From an uncultured Croceicoccus sp. (GTDB lineage: Bacteria > Pseudomonadota > Alphaproteobacteria > Sphingomonadales > Sphingomonadaceae): DNA of 64,000 nt. This document shows, piece after piece, positions 27,512 through 36,721 of the stretch. The stretch spans positions 124,001-188,000 of the forward strand of contig NZ_CANMCP010000005.1 of assembly GCF_947496385.1 (NCBI RefSeq), given 5' to 3'. The notes below the pieces were generated by a model that was not told where the DNA came from, did not search any database, and saw nothing but the letters and a program-made list of their open reading frames with translations. The first letter of the stretch is position 1. Every line of letters begins with the position of its first letter. A program made the translations under genes and the position numbers.

Positions 27512-28174
27512 TCAACTCGGCTTTGTCTCAGCGGCGGTGCCTTCGGCGTCGGTGCGGGATACGAACACCTTGTCGACGATGCCGAATTCCTTCGCCTCGT
27601 CCGCTTCGAGGAAGGTATCGCGGTCCATCGCCTTTTCGATCTCGTCGAGCGGACGGCCCGTATATTGCGCGTAAAGGTCATTCATCCGGCGGCGAATACG
27701 CAGGATCTCGCGCGCCTGAATCTCGATATCCGACGCCATGCCGCGCGCGCCGCCCGAGGGCTGATGCACCATGATCCGCGCATTGGGGAGCGCGATGCGC
27801 ATGCCCGGCTCACCCGAGGCGAGCAGGAAGCTGCCCATCGATGCCGCCTGACCGATGCACACCGTGCTGACGCGCGGCTTGATATATTGCATCGTGTCAT
27901 GGATCGCCATGCCGGCGGTCACGACGCCGCCGGGCGAATTGATGTACATCGAGATGTCCTTGGTGGAATCCTCCGATTCCAGGAACAACAGCTGTGCCAC
28001 GATGAGCGAGGCCATGTTGTCCTCGACCTGTCCCGTGACGAACACGATCCGTTCGCGCAAAAGGCGGGAGAAGATGTCGAAACTGCGTTCGCCGCGGCTG
28101 GTCGATTCGACGACGACAGGCACCAGTGCGCCGGTTTCCGGGTCGATCCGCATGTTTCCGATCATGTCCGTCAT
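27512..28174 (-). CDS. clpP: ATP-dependent Clp protease proteolytic subunit ClpP
   Basis: 220 residues. The serine-protease triad is visible: [14 protein letters not shown] with the nucleophile near residue 107, [13 protein letters not shown] with the histidine near 132, and the aspartate in [11 protein letters not shown]. It forms the tetradecameric peptidase chamber that partners ClpX. The start [15 protein letters not shown] matches alphaproteobacterial ClpP. A candidate heat-shock-type promoter lies 30 bp upstream. Confidence 0.97.
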   Translation of the reverse strand: MTDMIGNMRIDPETGALVPVVVESTSRGERSFDIFSRLLRERIVFVTGQVEDNMASLIVAQLLFLESEDSTKDISMYINSPGGVVTAGMAIHDTMQYIKPRVSTVCIGQAASMGSFLLASGEPGMRIALPNARIMVHQPSGGARGMASDIEIQAREILRIRRRMNDLYAQYTGRPLDEIEKAMDRDTFLEADEAKEFGIVDKVFVSRTDAEGTAAETKPS

Positions 28175-28203
28175 GTATTCCTCTGATTTTCCGGTGAAGC
28201 GCC

Positions 28204-28233
28204 TATGTCGGCGCTTGGGACGCCATGTTCAAC
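28204..28233 (-). promoter_or_regulatory. candidate promoter of clpP
   Basis: On the minus strand TTGAAC and GACATA are separated by 17 bp, ending 30 bp before the clpP start. GTTGAAC followed by CCGACATA is also close to alphaproteobacterial sigma-32 promoters. It was found by eye and has no experimental support. Confidence 0.4.
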
Positions 28234-28318
28234 CCCCCTGATGCGGGGACAGCGGGCGGCACCATCCCGCATAGCCGGCGATTGACGGATGCGCCACCGA
28301 CGTGGATCAATGCAGGCG

Positions 28319-29842
28319 ATGAAAACGCTCACCCTTGCCGGGCTCGCCGCCCCTCTCGCCCTCCTGTCCGCATGCGCCGCCCCGATGACGGCGGACGCGC
28401 CACCCGCCATGCACCACGGCGCCGCGCCCGACGGCGGCGGCGCGGCGGCGGCGCGCCATTATGTCGACCGGATCGCGCGGCTCGACGATGCGGGGCCGAT
28501 GCTCAATGCGGTCATCGCCCACGACCGCGGCGCGGCGGCGAAGGCGGATGCCCTGCGCGGCACGCCGCTCGCCGGGCGCACCGTGCTGGTGAAGGACAAT
28601 ATCGAGACGCGCGAATGGCCCACCACCGCGGGGAGCGAGGCACTGCGCAGCAACGCGACCGGCCGCGATGCCCCGCTCATCGCCAATCTGCGCGCGGCGG
28701 GCGGGCTCGTGCTGGGCAAGACCAACCTGTCCGAATGGGCCAATATCCGCAGCACGCATTCGACCAGCGGGTGGAGCGCGATCGGCGGCCTGACCCGGAA
28801 CCCGCACGCGACCGACCGCAACAGCTGCGGCTCGTCCTCGGGCAGCGGGGCGGCGGTGGCGGCGGGCCTCGCATGGGCGGCGATCGGCACCGAGACCGAC
28901 GGGTCGATCACCTGCCCGGCAAGCGTGAACGGCGTCGTCGGGTTCAAGCCCACCGTCGGCATGGTCAGCCGCACCCATGTCATCCCGATCAGCCATTCGC
29001 AGGATACCGCGGGCCCGATGGCCCGTTCCGTCGCCGATGCCGCGATGCTGCTCACCGCGATCGCCGGGCCGGACCCGGCGGACCCCGCCACCGCCGAGGC
29101 CGCGAGCCATCGCACCGATTTAGCCGCCGGGCTGGATGCATCCTCGCTTCGCGGCGTGCGGATCGGGGTGCTGACGAATCAGGTGGGCGACATTCCCGGC
29201 GTCACCGCATTGTTCGAGCAGGCGAAGGCCGATCTCGAGGCGGCGGGCGCCGTCCTCGTGCCCATTGCATACGAACCCGACCCGAAGATGTACGAGGATG
29301 AATTCGCCGTCCTGCTGTACGAATTGCGGGAGGATCTGGGCGCCTATCTCGCCGGATCGCCCGCCGATATTCCGATTCGCACGCTCGACGATGCGGTCGC
29401 GTTCAACATCGCCCATGCGGATACGGAAATGCGATGGTTCGATCAGGATATCTTCGTAATGGCACAGGATGCCGACGACCCCGCCGCTTACGAAAAGGCG
29501 CGTACGAATTCTCTGCGCCTTGCCAAGGACGAGGGGATCGATGCCCTGATGGAGCAGCACGACGTGCGTGTCCTCCTCGCGCCGACGACCGGCCCGGCGT
29601 GGCCGAGCGACCTTATTTACGGCGACAATTACCCCGGCGGCGTGGGCGCCGGCAGCCTGGCGGCGATCGCCGGCACGCCGCACCTGACCGTGCCGATGGG
29701 CGCGGTCGAAGGGCTTCCCGTGGGCCTGTCCTTCATGGGCGGAAAATGGGCGGACCGCGATGTGCTCGCCATCGGCGCGGCGTATGAACGGGCGCGCACC
29801 GCGCCCTTGGCGGTTCCGGATTTCGCCCCCTGGCAGCAATAG
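28319..29842 (+). CDS. amidase-signature family hydrolase, predicted lipoprotein
   Basis: 507 residues. A lipobox-type leader (LALLSAC, Cys near residue 18) predicts membrane attachment, unusual for the mostly cytoplasmic amidase family. The Ser-Ser-Lys triad region is intact: VLVKDNIET with the catalytic lysine near 92, SCGSSSGSGAAVAAG with the cis-serine near 175, and GTETDGSITCPAS with the nucleophile serine near 199. The substrate is unknown. A start nine bases upstream (MQAMKTL) is equally possible. The last 21 bases, with the stop, are repeated directly after the gene. Confidence 0.88.
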   Translation: MKTLTLAGLAAPLALLSACAAPMTADAPPAMHHGAAPDGGGAAAARHYVDRIARLDDAGPMLNAVIAHDRGAAAKADALRGTPLAGRTVLVKDNIETREWPTTAGSEALRSNATGRDAPLIANLRAAGGLVLGKTNLSEWANIRSTHSTSGWSAIGGLTRNPHATDRNSCGSSSGSGAAVAAGLAWAAIGTETDGSITCPASVNGVVGFKPTVGMVSRTHVIPISHSQDTAGPMARSVADAAMLLTAIAGPDPADPATAEAASHRTDLAAGLDASSLRGVRIGVLTNQVGDIPGVTALFEQAKADLEAAGAVLVPIAYEPDPKMYEDEFAVLLYELREDLGAYLAGSPADIPIRTLDDAVAFNIAHADTEMRWFDQDIFVMAQDADDPAAYEKARTNSLRLAKDEGIDALMEQHDVRVLLAPTTGPAWPSDLIYGDNYPGGVGAGSLAAIAGTPHLTVPMGAVEGLPVGLSFMGGKWADRDVLAIGAAYERARTAPLAVPDFAPWQQ

Positions 29843-29864
29843 ATTCGCCCCCTGGCAGCAATAG
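29822..29864 (+). repeat. 21-bp direct duplication across the amidase stop codon
   Basis: TTCGCCCCCTGGCAGCAATAG (21 bases) occurs at 29822-29842 and again at 29844-29864, a 22-bp period. The first copy holds the last codons and stop of the amidase gene; the second is untranslated. It looks like a recent slippage or duplication event. Confidence 0.95.
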
Positions 29865-29915
29865 AAAGGCGCGGCGCCCGGCGGAAGAGATCTCCCGCCG
29901 GAACGCCGCGCCTTT
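29865..29915 (+). terminator. terminator after the amidase gene
   Basis: A perfect 12-bp outer stem AAAGGCGCGGCG/CGCCGCGCCTTT encloses an inner hairpin CCGGCGG...CCGCCGG. The run ends in TTTGT, giving a modest U-tract. Confidence 0.75.
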
Positions 29916-30280
29916 GTCGGCCAGGTTCGTGTGAACATGGCCCGGCAACGGTCAAATGCGCGATGTGGCCCCTTTTTCTTCAGGTCGCGAATTCAACCGT
30001 CACCGTTTCGATACGACCCTATTTCCGTAGCGGAAAAAGGATTGTGAAGCGGTCCTGTGGCCCGCCCCGGCGATCACGCGCCGGTGCGAGTCTCATCGAC
30101 GGCCAATAGCGCCGCAACGCCGCTCGTAAAGCCTGCCCGGATTTTTTCGCGAACCGCTGTGGTAAAAACGCCGCTATCCCATTGGGGCAGTGCGAGGCCG
30201 ACGCAGCCGGACAACGAAAAAGGGGTCGCCGGACATCCGGCAACCCCCTTTCGATCCGCAAGCGGGACTGGCGCCCCGAT
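29916..30280. other. convergent intergenic region between the amidase gene and tig
   Basis: 365 bp without a supported gene. It contains the tig terminator near its right end; the rest shows no coding pattern, no tRNA and no repeat that I could recognise. An Arg-rich minus-strand frame crossing into tig looks like a chance frame. Confidence 0.6.
30217..30252 (-). terminator. rho-independent terminator after tig
   Basis: On the minus strand a near-perfect GC-rich stem (one mismatch) with a short loop ends in CCCCTTTTTCG, giving a clear U-tract 30 bp past the tig stop. Confidence 0.85.
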
Positions 30281-31873
30281 TCAGGCGTCGTCCTTCTTGG
30301 CTGCGGGCTTTTTCGCAGCGGCCTTCTTGGCCGGAGCCTTCTTCTTCGGCGCGGCCTTTTCCGCGTCCTCGTCGGCATCCGCGTCCTTCTTGGCCGGGGC
30401 CTTCTTCGTCGCGGCCTTCTTGGCCGGGGCCTTCTTCACAGCTTCGGCATCGCCATCTTCGGCCGCGTCATCGTCGGCTTTCTTGGTGGCGGGCTTCTTC
30501 TTGGCCGGGGCCTTCTTCTTGGCGGCGGGCTTCGCCTCTTCACCGTCTTCGGCCTCGATCGCGGCCTGCAATTCCTCGCGCGTGACTTCGCGCTCGGTCA
30601 CCTCGGCCTTGTCGAAGAGGAAATCGACGACCTTGTCTTCGTAGAGCGGGGCGCGAAGCTGCGCAGCGGCCATCGGTTCCTGCTGAATATACTGCATGAA
30701 ACGCTGGCGATCCTCGGGGCGGTACTGCTGCGCGGCCTGCTGGATCAGCATGTTCATTTCCTGGCCGCTAACCTCAACATTATTGGCCTGGCCGATTTCG
30801 GACAGCAGCAGGCCGAGGCGGACGCGGCGCTCGGCGATCTTGCGGTAATCGTCCTTCTCGCCCTCGATTTCCTTCATCGCGGCTTCGGGATCGTCCTCGC
30901 GCGCGGCTTCCTGCTCAAGCTGTGCCCAGATCTGCTGAAACTCGGCGTCGACCATGCTCGGCGGGACGGCGAAATCATGCCCCTCGGCCAGCTGGTCGAG
31001 CAGCGCGCGCTTCATCTGCGTGCGGGTCATGCCGTCGGTTTCCTGCTGCAGCTGACCGCGGAGCAGTTCCTTGAGCTTGTCCAGCCCTTCGAGGCCGAGC
31101 GACTTTGCGAAATCCTCGTCGATCTTCGTCTCGGTCGGGGTCTTCACCTCCTTGACCGTCACGTCGAAGGTGGTTTCCTTGCCCTTCAGGTTCTCGGCCG
31201 GGTAATCGTCCGGGAAGGTGACGGTGATGGTCTTTTCCTCACCGGCCTTCGCCCCGATCAGCTGCTCCTCGAAGCCGGGGATGAACTGACCCGACCCGAT
31301 TTCCAGGCCGTGATCCTCGCCCTTGCCGCCTTCGAAGGGTTCACCGTCCAGCTTGCCGACGAAATCGATGATGACCTGGTCGCCCTCGGCGGCCTTCTTG
31401 GTCTTGGCGGCGGACTTGAAGCTCTTCTGCTGCCCGGCGATACGCTCGAGCGCCTCGTCCATCTGCGCGTCCTCGACCGGCACGACCAGCTTTTCCAGCT
31501 TCAGCCCGTCGAGCGAGGGAACCTCGACCTCGGGCAGGACCTCGAGCTCGATCGTCACCTCGGCATCCTTGCCCTGCTCGTAATCCTCGCCCAGCGAGAC
31601 GCTCGGCTGCATCGCGGGGCGCAGCTTGTTTTCGGCGACGACCTTGTCCACGCTCTCGCGCACGACATTGTTGAGCGCGTCGGCGTGGAGCGCCTCGCCA
31701 TGCATCTTGCGGACCAGATTGGCGGGCACCTTGCCGGGGCGGAAACCGGGCATCTTCACCTGCGGGGCGATCCGTTTCACCTCGGTATCGACGCGGCCCG
31801 AAATCTCGTCGGCGGGGATGGTGACGGTGTATGCGCGGGCCAGGCCCTCGTTCTTGGTTTCGCTAATCTGCAT
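30281..31873 (-). CDS. tig: trigger factor with long Ala/Lys-rich C-terminal tail
   Basis: 530 residues, against about 430-450 for most trigger factors. The ribosome-binding N-domain begins MQISETKNEGLARAYTV and has the FRPGKVP signature near residue 40; a FKBP-type domain (about 155-240) and the helical chaperone arms follow to about residue 440. The last 90 or so residues are repeated AKK and APAKK blocks with acidic interruptions, like histone-H1-type tails. It chaperones nascent chains at the ribosome exit. The start at 31873 has an AGAGAG ribosome-binding site; tRNA-Leu lies 67 bp upstream in the same direction. Confidence 0.95.
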   Translation of the reverse strand: MQISETKNEGLARAYTVTIPADEISGRVDTEVKRIAPQVKMPGFRPGKVPANLVRKMHGEALHADALNNVVRESVDKVVAENKLRPAMQPSVSLGEDYEQGKDAEVTIELEVLPEVEVPSLDGLKLEKLVVPVEDAQMDEALERIAGQQKSFKSAAKTKKAAEGDQVIIDFVGKLDGEPFEGGKGEDHGLEIGSGQFIPGFEEQLIGAKAGEEKTITVTFPDDYPAENLKGKETTFDVTVKEVKTPTETKIDEDFAKSLGLEGLDKLKELLRGQLQQETDGMTRTQMKRALLDQLAEGHDFAVPPSMVDAEFQQIWAQLEQEAAREDDPEAAMKEIEGEKDDYRKIAERRVRLGLLLSEIGQANNVEVSGQEMNMLIQQAAQQYRPEDRQRFMQYIQQEPMAAAQLRAPLYEDKVVDFLFDKAEVTEREVTREELQAAIEAEDGEEAKPAAKKKAPAKKKPATKKADDDAAEDGDAEAVKKAPAKKAATKKAPAKKDADADEDAEKAAPKKKAPAKKAAAKKPAAKKDDA

Positions 31874-31940
31874 CGTGCTCTCTTTCGAACAGGTCTTGTA
31901 AAGCCGGGAGAAACAGCGGGTGCGAAGCGGCGCTTGGGCC

Positions 31941-32025
31941 TGGTGCGGGCGAAGGGACTCGAACCCCCACATCTTGCGATACCAGGACCTAAACCTGGCG
32001 CGTCTACCAATTCCGCCACGCCCGC
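31941..32025 (-). tRNA. tRNA-Leu (anticodon UAG)
   Basis: An 85-nt cloverleaf with encoded CCA. The acceptor stem GCGGGCG pairs with CGCCCGC, the anticodon stem CCAGG/CCTGG encloses the loop TTTAGGT with anticodon TAG, and the long variable arm marks a class II tRNA. It lies upstream of tig on the same strand. Confidence 0.97.
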
Positions 32026-32184
32026 AGCACACCTCGCTGCCCTACGGCAGGAAATTCGGCTGTGCGCCTCTATCGAAGCCATGAACAAAGAGCAAGCGCG
32101 ACGGCGCAATTGGATGCGCCGCGCCGGGGCAATCGCGCGACGGGACGGCGGAACGCGTCCGCGGGCCCATGCGTTTCAGTTTCC

Positions 32185-32367
32185 ATGGCTACACGACCCG
32201 ACATTCCCGCCCCCGACCGCATCGAACCGGCCGCACCGCCCGAAACCCCGGCGACGCCCGATCCGTCGGAAACCCCGTTCCGCGAACCGGACGAGATCAC
32301 CCCGCCCACGCCCGACCGCGACAATCCGGGGACGCAGCCGCTCGAAACGCCGCCGCCGCCCGACTGA
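32185..32367 (+). CDS. small proline-rich hypothetical protein
   Basis: 60 residues, about one third proline with many Glu, Asp and Thr, and no hydrophobic segment: PDIPAPDRIEPAAPPETP and ETPPPPD are representative. No family was recognised. The reading starts at an ATG (MATRPD) without a strong ribosome-binding site and ends 18 bp before the sppA stop codon on the other strand. Low-complexity proline-rich frames can arise by chance in GC-rich DNA, so this is only a possible gene. Confidence 0.42.
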   Translation: MATRPDIPAPDRIEPAAPPETPATPDPSETPFREPDEITPPTPDRDNPGTQPLETPPPPD

Positions 32368-32385
32368 TAGGCGGCGCGTCGCGGA

Positions 32386-34275
32386 CTAAGCTGCGAAGAA
32401 CGCGCGAAGGGCCGCGAACCATCCGCCCGGCGGCGGCGCGGTATCGGCACCGCGCATGGTGGCGGGACAGTCGAGGCAGCGCGCCTCGATCCCCGCCTCG
32501 CCCATCAACCTCTGCCCGTCGCGCAGCATGTTGGCGAGCATCGCGTTGCGCCCTGCCGCGACATGCGCGAACAGGTCCGCCCGGCGCACGGTTGCGGCGC
32601 TGTCCTCGTCCGGCCCGGCCATCGATGCAAAGATCGCGGTAAAGGGATCGGGCTCCGGGTCGAGGAAATCGTAATGCCAGGCTCCTTCGTCGAGCCCGGC
32701 CTTCGCCGCGGCGAAAGCGGCCGCATCGTCGAGCCCGCCGAACCTGTCCACGAGGCCGAGCTGGCGCGCGGTGCCGCCGGCCCACACGCGCCCCTCCGCA
32801 ATCGGGGCCAGCCGGGCAAGCGGCATGTTCCGCGATTTCGCGACGAGCGACAGGAAACGCGAATACGTCCCCTCGACCTGCGCCTGCAACACCTGCTCCA
32901 GTTCGGGCGTGAACCCGCCCAGAACGTCGGGCTGTCCCGACAGCGGCGTGGTCTGCACCCCGTCCGCGTTGACGCTGATCTCGCTGAGCGTACGCTCGAA
33001 ACTGGGCAGCACGGCAAAGACGCCGATGGAGCCGGTGATCGTGGATGGTTCGGCAAAGATCGCATCGGCCGGGGTGGAGATCCAGTATCCGCCGCTCGCC
33101 GCGACATTAGCCATCGACACGACCACGGGGATGCCGCGTGCCTTGTGGCGCAGGATCGCCTGCCGGATTTCCTCGGACGCCAGCACCGACCCGCCCGGCG
33201 AATCGACCCGCACGACGAGCGCGGCCAGATCATTGTTTAACGCATCGTCGAGCTGCTCGGCAATGCGCGTGCCCCCGGCAGAGCCCGGTCCGGCGTCGCC
33301 ATCGACGATCTCGCCCGCCACGGTGATGACGCCGATGGCGCCCCCGCCCGTGGGAAGCGGATTGTTGTCGAGCCAGGTCTGATACCCGCTATGCGCGAAA
33401 CTGCCGGGTGCGTCTTCGGTGTCGTCGACCCCGACCATTTCGGCGACATGCGCACCGAACGCCGCCCGCGTGCCCAATCTGTCGACCATGCCGGACGCCA
33501 GCGCCGCGCGCGCCGGATCGCCGCCCGCCGCACGGATCAGCGCCGCCGGCTCGCGCACCACCGCGTCGATCTGCGCCTTGGGCCGGGCGCGGGTCACGCC
33601 TTCGCGATAATTGGTCCAGATCGTGTCGTAGAGCGCGCGAGCCGCCTCCGCCGCGGGTTCGGACTGCTCATTGAGGATATAGGGTTCGACCGCGCTTTTA
33701 TACGTGCCCACGCGATAGACGTGGACATTGACATTCAGCCGGTCGAGCAGGTCCGCGTAATAGAGATTGGTGCCCCCCGGCCCCGCGACCAACGCGCCGC
33801 CGAGCGGGTCGAGCCAGATCTCGCTCGCATGGGCGGCGAGCTGATACGAATCGTCGGCATAGAGGATCGCATGGGTGAGCACCGGCTTGCCGGCGGCGCG
33901 CACCTTGTCCATCGCCTCGCCGATGCGTTCCATGTGGACCGGCCCGCCGCCGAGGAAATAATCGAGGTCGAGCACGACCGCCTTGATCCGGTCGTCATCC
34001 GCGGCCCCCTCGATCGCGCGCACGACGTCCAATGCGCGGTGCTCGCGGGTCGGCGCGCTGTTCGAAAGGAGCAGCGAGACAGGGTCGATGATCTGCGGTT
34101 CCTCAACCACCACCCCGTCGAGCGTCACGAGCAGCGCGCCTTCCTTCACCGCTGCGACGGTGGGCGTGTAGCTGAGCGCGGCATAGAGCAGGCCGAAGAA
34201 CAGGAGCAGGAGCAACAGCACCAGCCCGTCCTTTATCGCCACCAGCAGTTTCCAGACCTTGCGCGCGAATGCCAT
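32386..34275 (-). CDS. sppA: signal peptide peptidase SppA, 67-kDa type
   Basis: 629 residues with one N-terminal membrane helix (about 15-38) and two tandem S49 domains. The Ser-Lys dyad is visible: GTYKSAVEPY with the lysine near residue 192 and ANVAASGGYWIS with the serine near 392. It degrades cleaved signal peptides at the periplasmic face of the inner membrane. The gene stands alone and diverges from pyrB with 137 bp between the start codons. Confidence 0.95.
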   Translation of the reverse strand: MAFARKVWKLLVAIKDGLVLLLLLLFFGLLYAALSYTPTVAAVKEGALLVTLDGVVVEEPQIIDPVSLLLSNSAPTREHRALDVVRAIEGAADDDRIKAVVLDLDYFLGGGPVHMERIGEAMDKVRAAGKPVLTHAILYADDSYQLAAHASEIWLDPLGGALVAGPGGTNLYYADLLDRLNVNVHVYRVGTYKSAVEPYILNEQSEPAAEAARALYDTIWTNYREGVTRARPKAQIDAVVREPAALIRAAGGDPARAALASGMVDRLGTRAAFGAHVAEMVGVDDTEDAPGSFAHSGYQTWLDNNPLPTGGGAIGVITVAGEIVDGDAGPGSAGGTRIAEQLDDALNNDLAALVVRVDSPGGSVLASEEIRQAILRHKARGIPVVVSMANVAASGGYWISTPADAIFAEPSTITGSIGVFAVLPSFERTLSEISVNADGVQTTPLSGQPDVLGGFTPELEQVLQAQVEGTYSRFLSLVAKSRNMPLARLAPIAEGRVWAGGTARQLGLVDRFGGLDDAAAFAAAKAGLDEGAWHYDFLDPEPDPFTAIFASMAGPDEDSAATVRRADLFAHVAAGRNAMLANMLRDGQRLMGEAGIEARCLDCPATMRGADTAPPPGGWFAALRAFFAA

Positions 34276-34412
34276 GCGGATTGCCTTGATTGTCGTGTCG
34301 GTTGTTCGGAACCGTCTCTAGGCGCGGCGATCCGATGCCGCAAATGGGAAAAGCGCACAGCCGCCCGCCACCGCTTGCGCGGCCCATCGCGCCCGGTTAA
34401 GCACCGCCCGCG

Positions 34413-35477
34413 ATGAGCGACACCTCCTCCCCCGATCCAGACCGCACCGCCCGCAACGGCGAGGATGCGCCCCATCCGGTATCGGGCCATCGCTATCCCC
34501 GCGGCGGCGCGGCGTTTCCGCCCAAGGATCTGGTCGGCATATCCTCGCTCGCCCCGTGGCAGATCCTCTATCTGCTGGACGAGGCGGAGCAATATGTCGC
34601 CCTCAACCGGCAGCGGCAGAAGCATGTCGATACGCTGGCCGGGTTGACCATCATCAACGCCTTTTTCGAAAACAGCACGCGCACGCTTCTGTCGTTCGAG
34701 ATCGCGGGCAAGCGGCTGGGCGCCGATGTCGTCAACATGCATGCCGCCACGAGCAGCGTGAAAAAGGGCGAGACGCTGATCGACACGGCGACCACGCTCA
34801 ACGCCATGCGCGCCGATGCCATCGTCATCCGCCATGCCAGCTCCGGCGCGGTGCAGCTCATCGCCGACAAGGTGGCGTGCCCCGTGCTGAACGCTGGGGA
34901 CGGGCGGCACGAGCACCCGACGCAGGCGCTGCTCGATGCGCTGACCATGCGCGGGTGGATGCGCGGGCGGGGACAGGCAGAGTTTGCAGGGCTCAAGGTC
35001 GCGATCTGCGGCGATATATTGCACAGCCGGGTCGCGCGTTCGAACATGTTGCTGCTCTCGGCGCTGGGCGCGGAGATCCGGGTCTGCGCGCCGCCCGCGT
35101 TGATGCCGCACGCGGTGGAGCGGATGCGGGTCACGCCCTTTACCGATTTCGACGCGGCGATCGACGGCGTCGACGTGGTCATGATGCTTCGCCTGCAACA
35201 GGAACGCATGGCCGGGCCGTTCATCCCCTCAGAGCGCGAATATCGCCATCTCTTCGGCCTGACCCGCGAACGGTTGCGCCGCGCGGCGCCCCATGCGCTG
35301 ATCATGCATCCCGGCCCGATGAACCGCGGGGTGGAGATCGACAGCGACGTCGCCGACATGGTCGAACGCTCCGCCATCACGACGCAGGTGGAAATGGGCG
35401 TGGCGATCCGCATGGCCTGTCTCGACGTGCTGACCCGCCGGGCGCGCGGCGTCGCCGGGTGGGAGAACGCGGCATGA
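34413..35477 (+). CDS. pyrB: aspartate carbamoyltransferase catalytic subunit
   Basis: 354 residues; slightly long because of a 35-residue N-terminal extension before [17 protein letters not shown]. Signature motifs are [13 protein letters not shown] near residue 84, [16 protein letters not shown] near 162, and [12 protein letters not shown] near 298. It makes carbamoyl-aspartate in pyrimidine synthesis. The stop overlaps the start of the following dihydroorotase-like gene (ATGA), as in bacteria where a pseudo-dihydroorotase completes the PyrB holoenzyme. Confidence 0.95.
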   Translation: MSDTSSPDPDRTARNGEDAPHPVSGHRYPRGGAAFPPKDLVGISSLAPWQILYLLDEAEQYVALNRQRQKHVDTLAGLTIINAFFENSTRTLLSFEIAGKRLGADVVNMHAATSSVKKGETLIDTATTLNAMRADAIVIRHASSGAVQLIADKVACPVLNAGDGRHEHPTQALLDALTMRGWMRGRGQAEFAGLKVAICGDILHSRVARSNMLLLSALGAEIRVCAPPALMPHAVERMRVTPFTDFDAAIDGVDVVMMLRLQQERMAGPFIPSEREYRHLFGLTRERLRRAAPHALIMHPGPMNRGVEIDSDVADMVERSAITTQVEMGVAIRMACLDVLTRRARGVAGWENAA

Positions 35478-36709
35478 AACCTGCGCAGCCGCTCTATATC
35501 GCCAATGGCCGCCTGCTGACGGGCGATGGCCCGCCGCGCGACGGCGCCCTCCGGTGCGAAGGCGACCGCATCGTCGCGGTGGGCGATATTTCACCGTGCG
35601 AGGGCGACCGGATCGTCAATGCAAAGGGCCGCATCGTCATGCCGGGCCTCGTCGACCTCGGCGTGTTCGAGATCGACAAGCCCGCCTTTCATTTCGGCGG
35701 CATCACCCGTGCCGCGGTCATGCCCGACCAGTCGCCCCCGCTCGATTACCCGGCCCGCGTCCGTTTCGCGGCGAGCTATGGAAAACCGGACCTGTGGGTC
35801 CACCCCATCTGCGCCGCGACCCGTGCGCTGGCCGGCACGGAACTGGCCGAAATGGCATTGATGAAGGAGGCGGGCGCGCGTGCCGTCGCGACCGGCCGCC
35901 GCTGGATCCAGGATAGCGGCGTGATGCTGCGCGTGCTGCAATATGCCGCGATGCTCGACCTTCCCGTGATCGCCCATGCCGAGGATGCCGCCCTTGCCGG
36001 CGACGCGGTGGCGACGGCAGGCGAAATGGCGACCCGGCTCGGCCTGTCCAGCGCGCCGAGCGAGGCCGAAACGCTCGCCATCGCGCGCGATCTGGCGCTG
36101 GCGGAGATGAGCGGCGCGCATCTCCATTTCCGGCAGGTGACGACGGCGGGCGGACTGACCCTCGTGCGGGAGGCGAAGCGGCGCGGAATGCGCGTGACCT
36201 GCGGCGTGACGCCGGCGCATTTCATGCTGTCCGATATTGCGGTCGCCGATTTTCGCACCTTTGCCCGGCTGTCGCCGCCGCTCCGCACCGAGGATGACCG
36301 GCAGGCGGTGCGCGCCGCGCTGGCCGACGGGACCATCGATGTCGTCGCATCGGGGCATGATCCGCGCGGGCCGGAGGACAAGCGCCTCCCCTTCGCCGAT
36401 GCGGCGCCCGGAATGGCGGGGGCGGAAACGCTGCTGCCGCTGACGCTGGCGCTGGTCCGCGATGGGGTGATCGACATGGGCCGGGCGTGCGAATTGCTGT
36501 GCCGCAATCCTGCGCGGATCCTGAACGTGGATGCCGGGATGCTCGCGCCGGGATACGAGGCCGACATCGCCATCGTCGATGCCGACCGCCCGTGGATCGT
36601 CGATTCCGATCGCATGGCCGCGCAGGCCGGCAATACGCCCTTCGACAAGCAACCGGTGCAGGGCCGCGCCATCGCTTTGTTCAAGGGCGGGACGGACGTC
36701 TCGCACTAA
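35474..36709 (+). CDS. dihydroorotase-like protein lacking catalytic metal ligands (PyrC'/PyrX type)
   Basis: 411 residues with the amidohydrolase fold. Where active dihydroorotases have the metal-binding H-x-H after PGLID, this protein reads [15 protein letters not shown], so both histidines are missing. The later TDHAPH-type site reads [12 protein letters not shown], losing the catalytic aspartate. Non-catalytic homologues encoded next to pyrB in Pseudomonas (PyrC') act as structural partners of aspartate carbamoyltransferase. The ATGA overlap with pyrB supports that role. A real dihydroorotase must be encoded elsewhere. Confidence 0.85.
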   Translation: MKPAQPLYIANGRLLTGDGPPRDGALRCEGDRIVAVGDISPCEGDRIVNAKGRIVMPGLVDLGVFEIDKPAFHFGGITRAAVMPDQSPPLDYPARVRFAASYGKPDLWVHPICAATRALAGTELAEMALMKEAGARAVATGRRWIQDSGVMLRVLQYAAMLDLPVIAHAEDAALAGDAVATAGEMATRLGLSSAPSEAETLAIARDLALAEMSGAHLHFRQVTTAGGLTLVREAKRRGMRVTCGVTPAHFMLSDIAVADFRTFARLSPPLRTEDDRQAVRAALADGTIDVVASGHDPRGPEDKRLPFADAAPGMAGAETLLPLTLALVRDGVIDMGRACELLCRNPARILNVDAGMLAPGYEADIAIVDADRPWIVDSDRMAAQAGNTPFDKQPVQGRAIALFKGGTDVSH

Positions 36710-36721
36710 GGCAGCGCGGGC

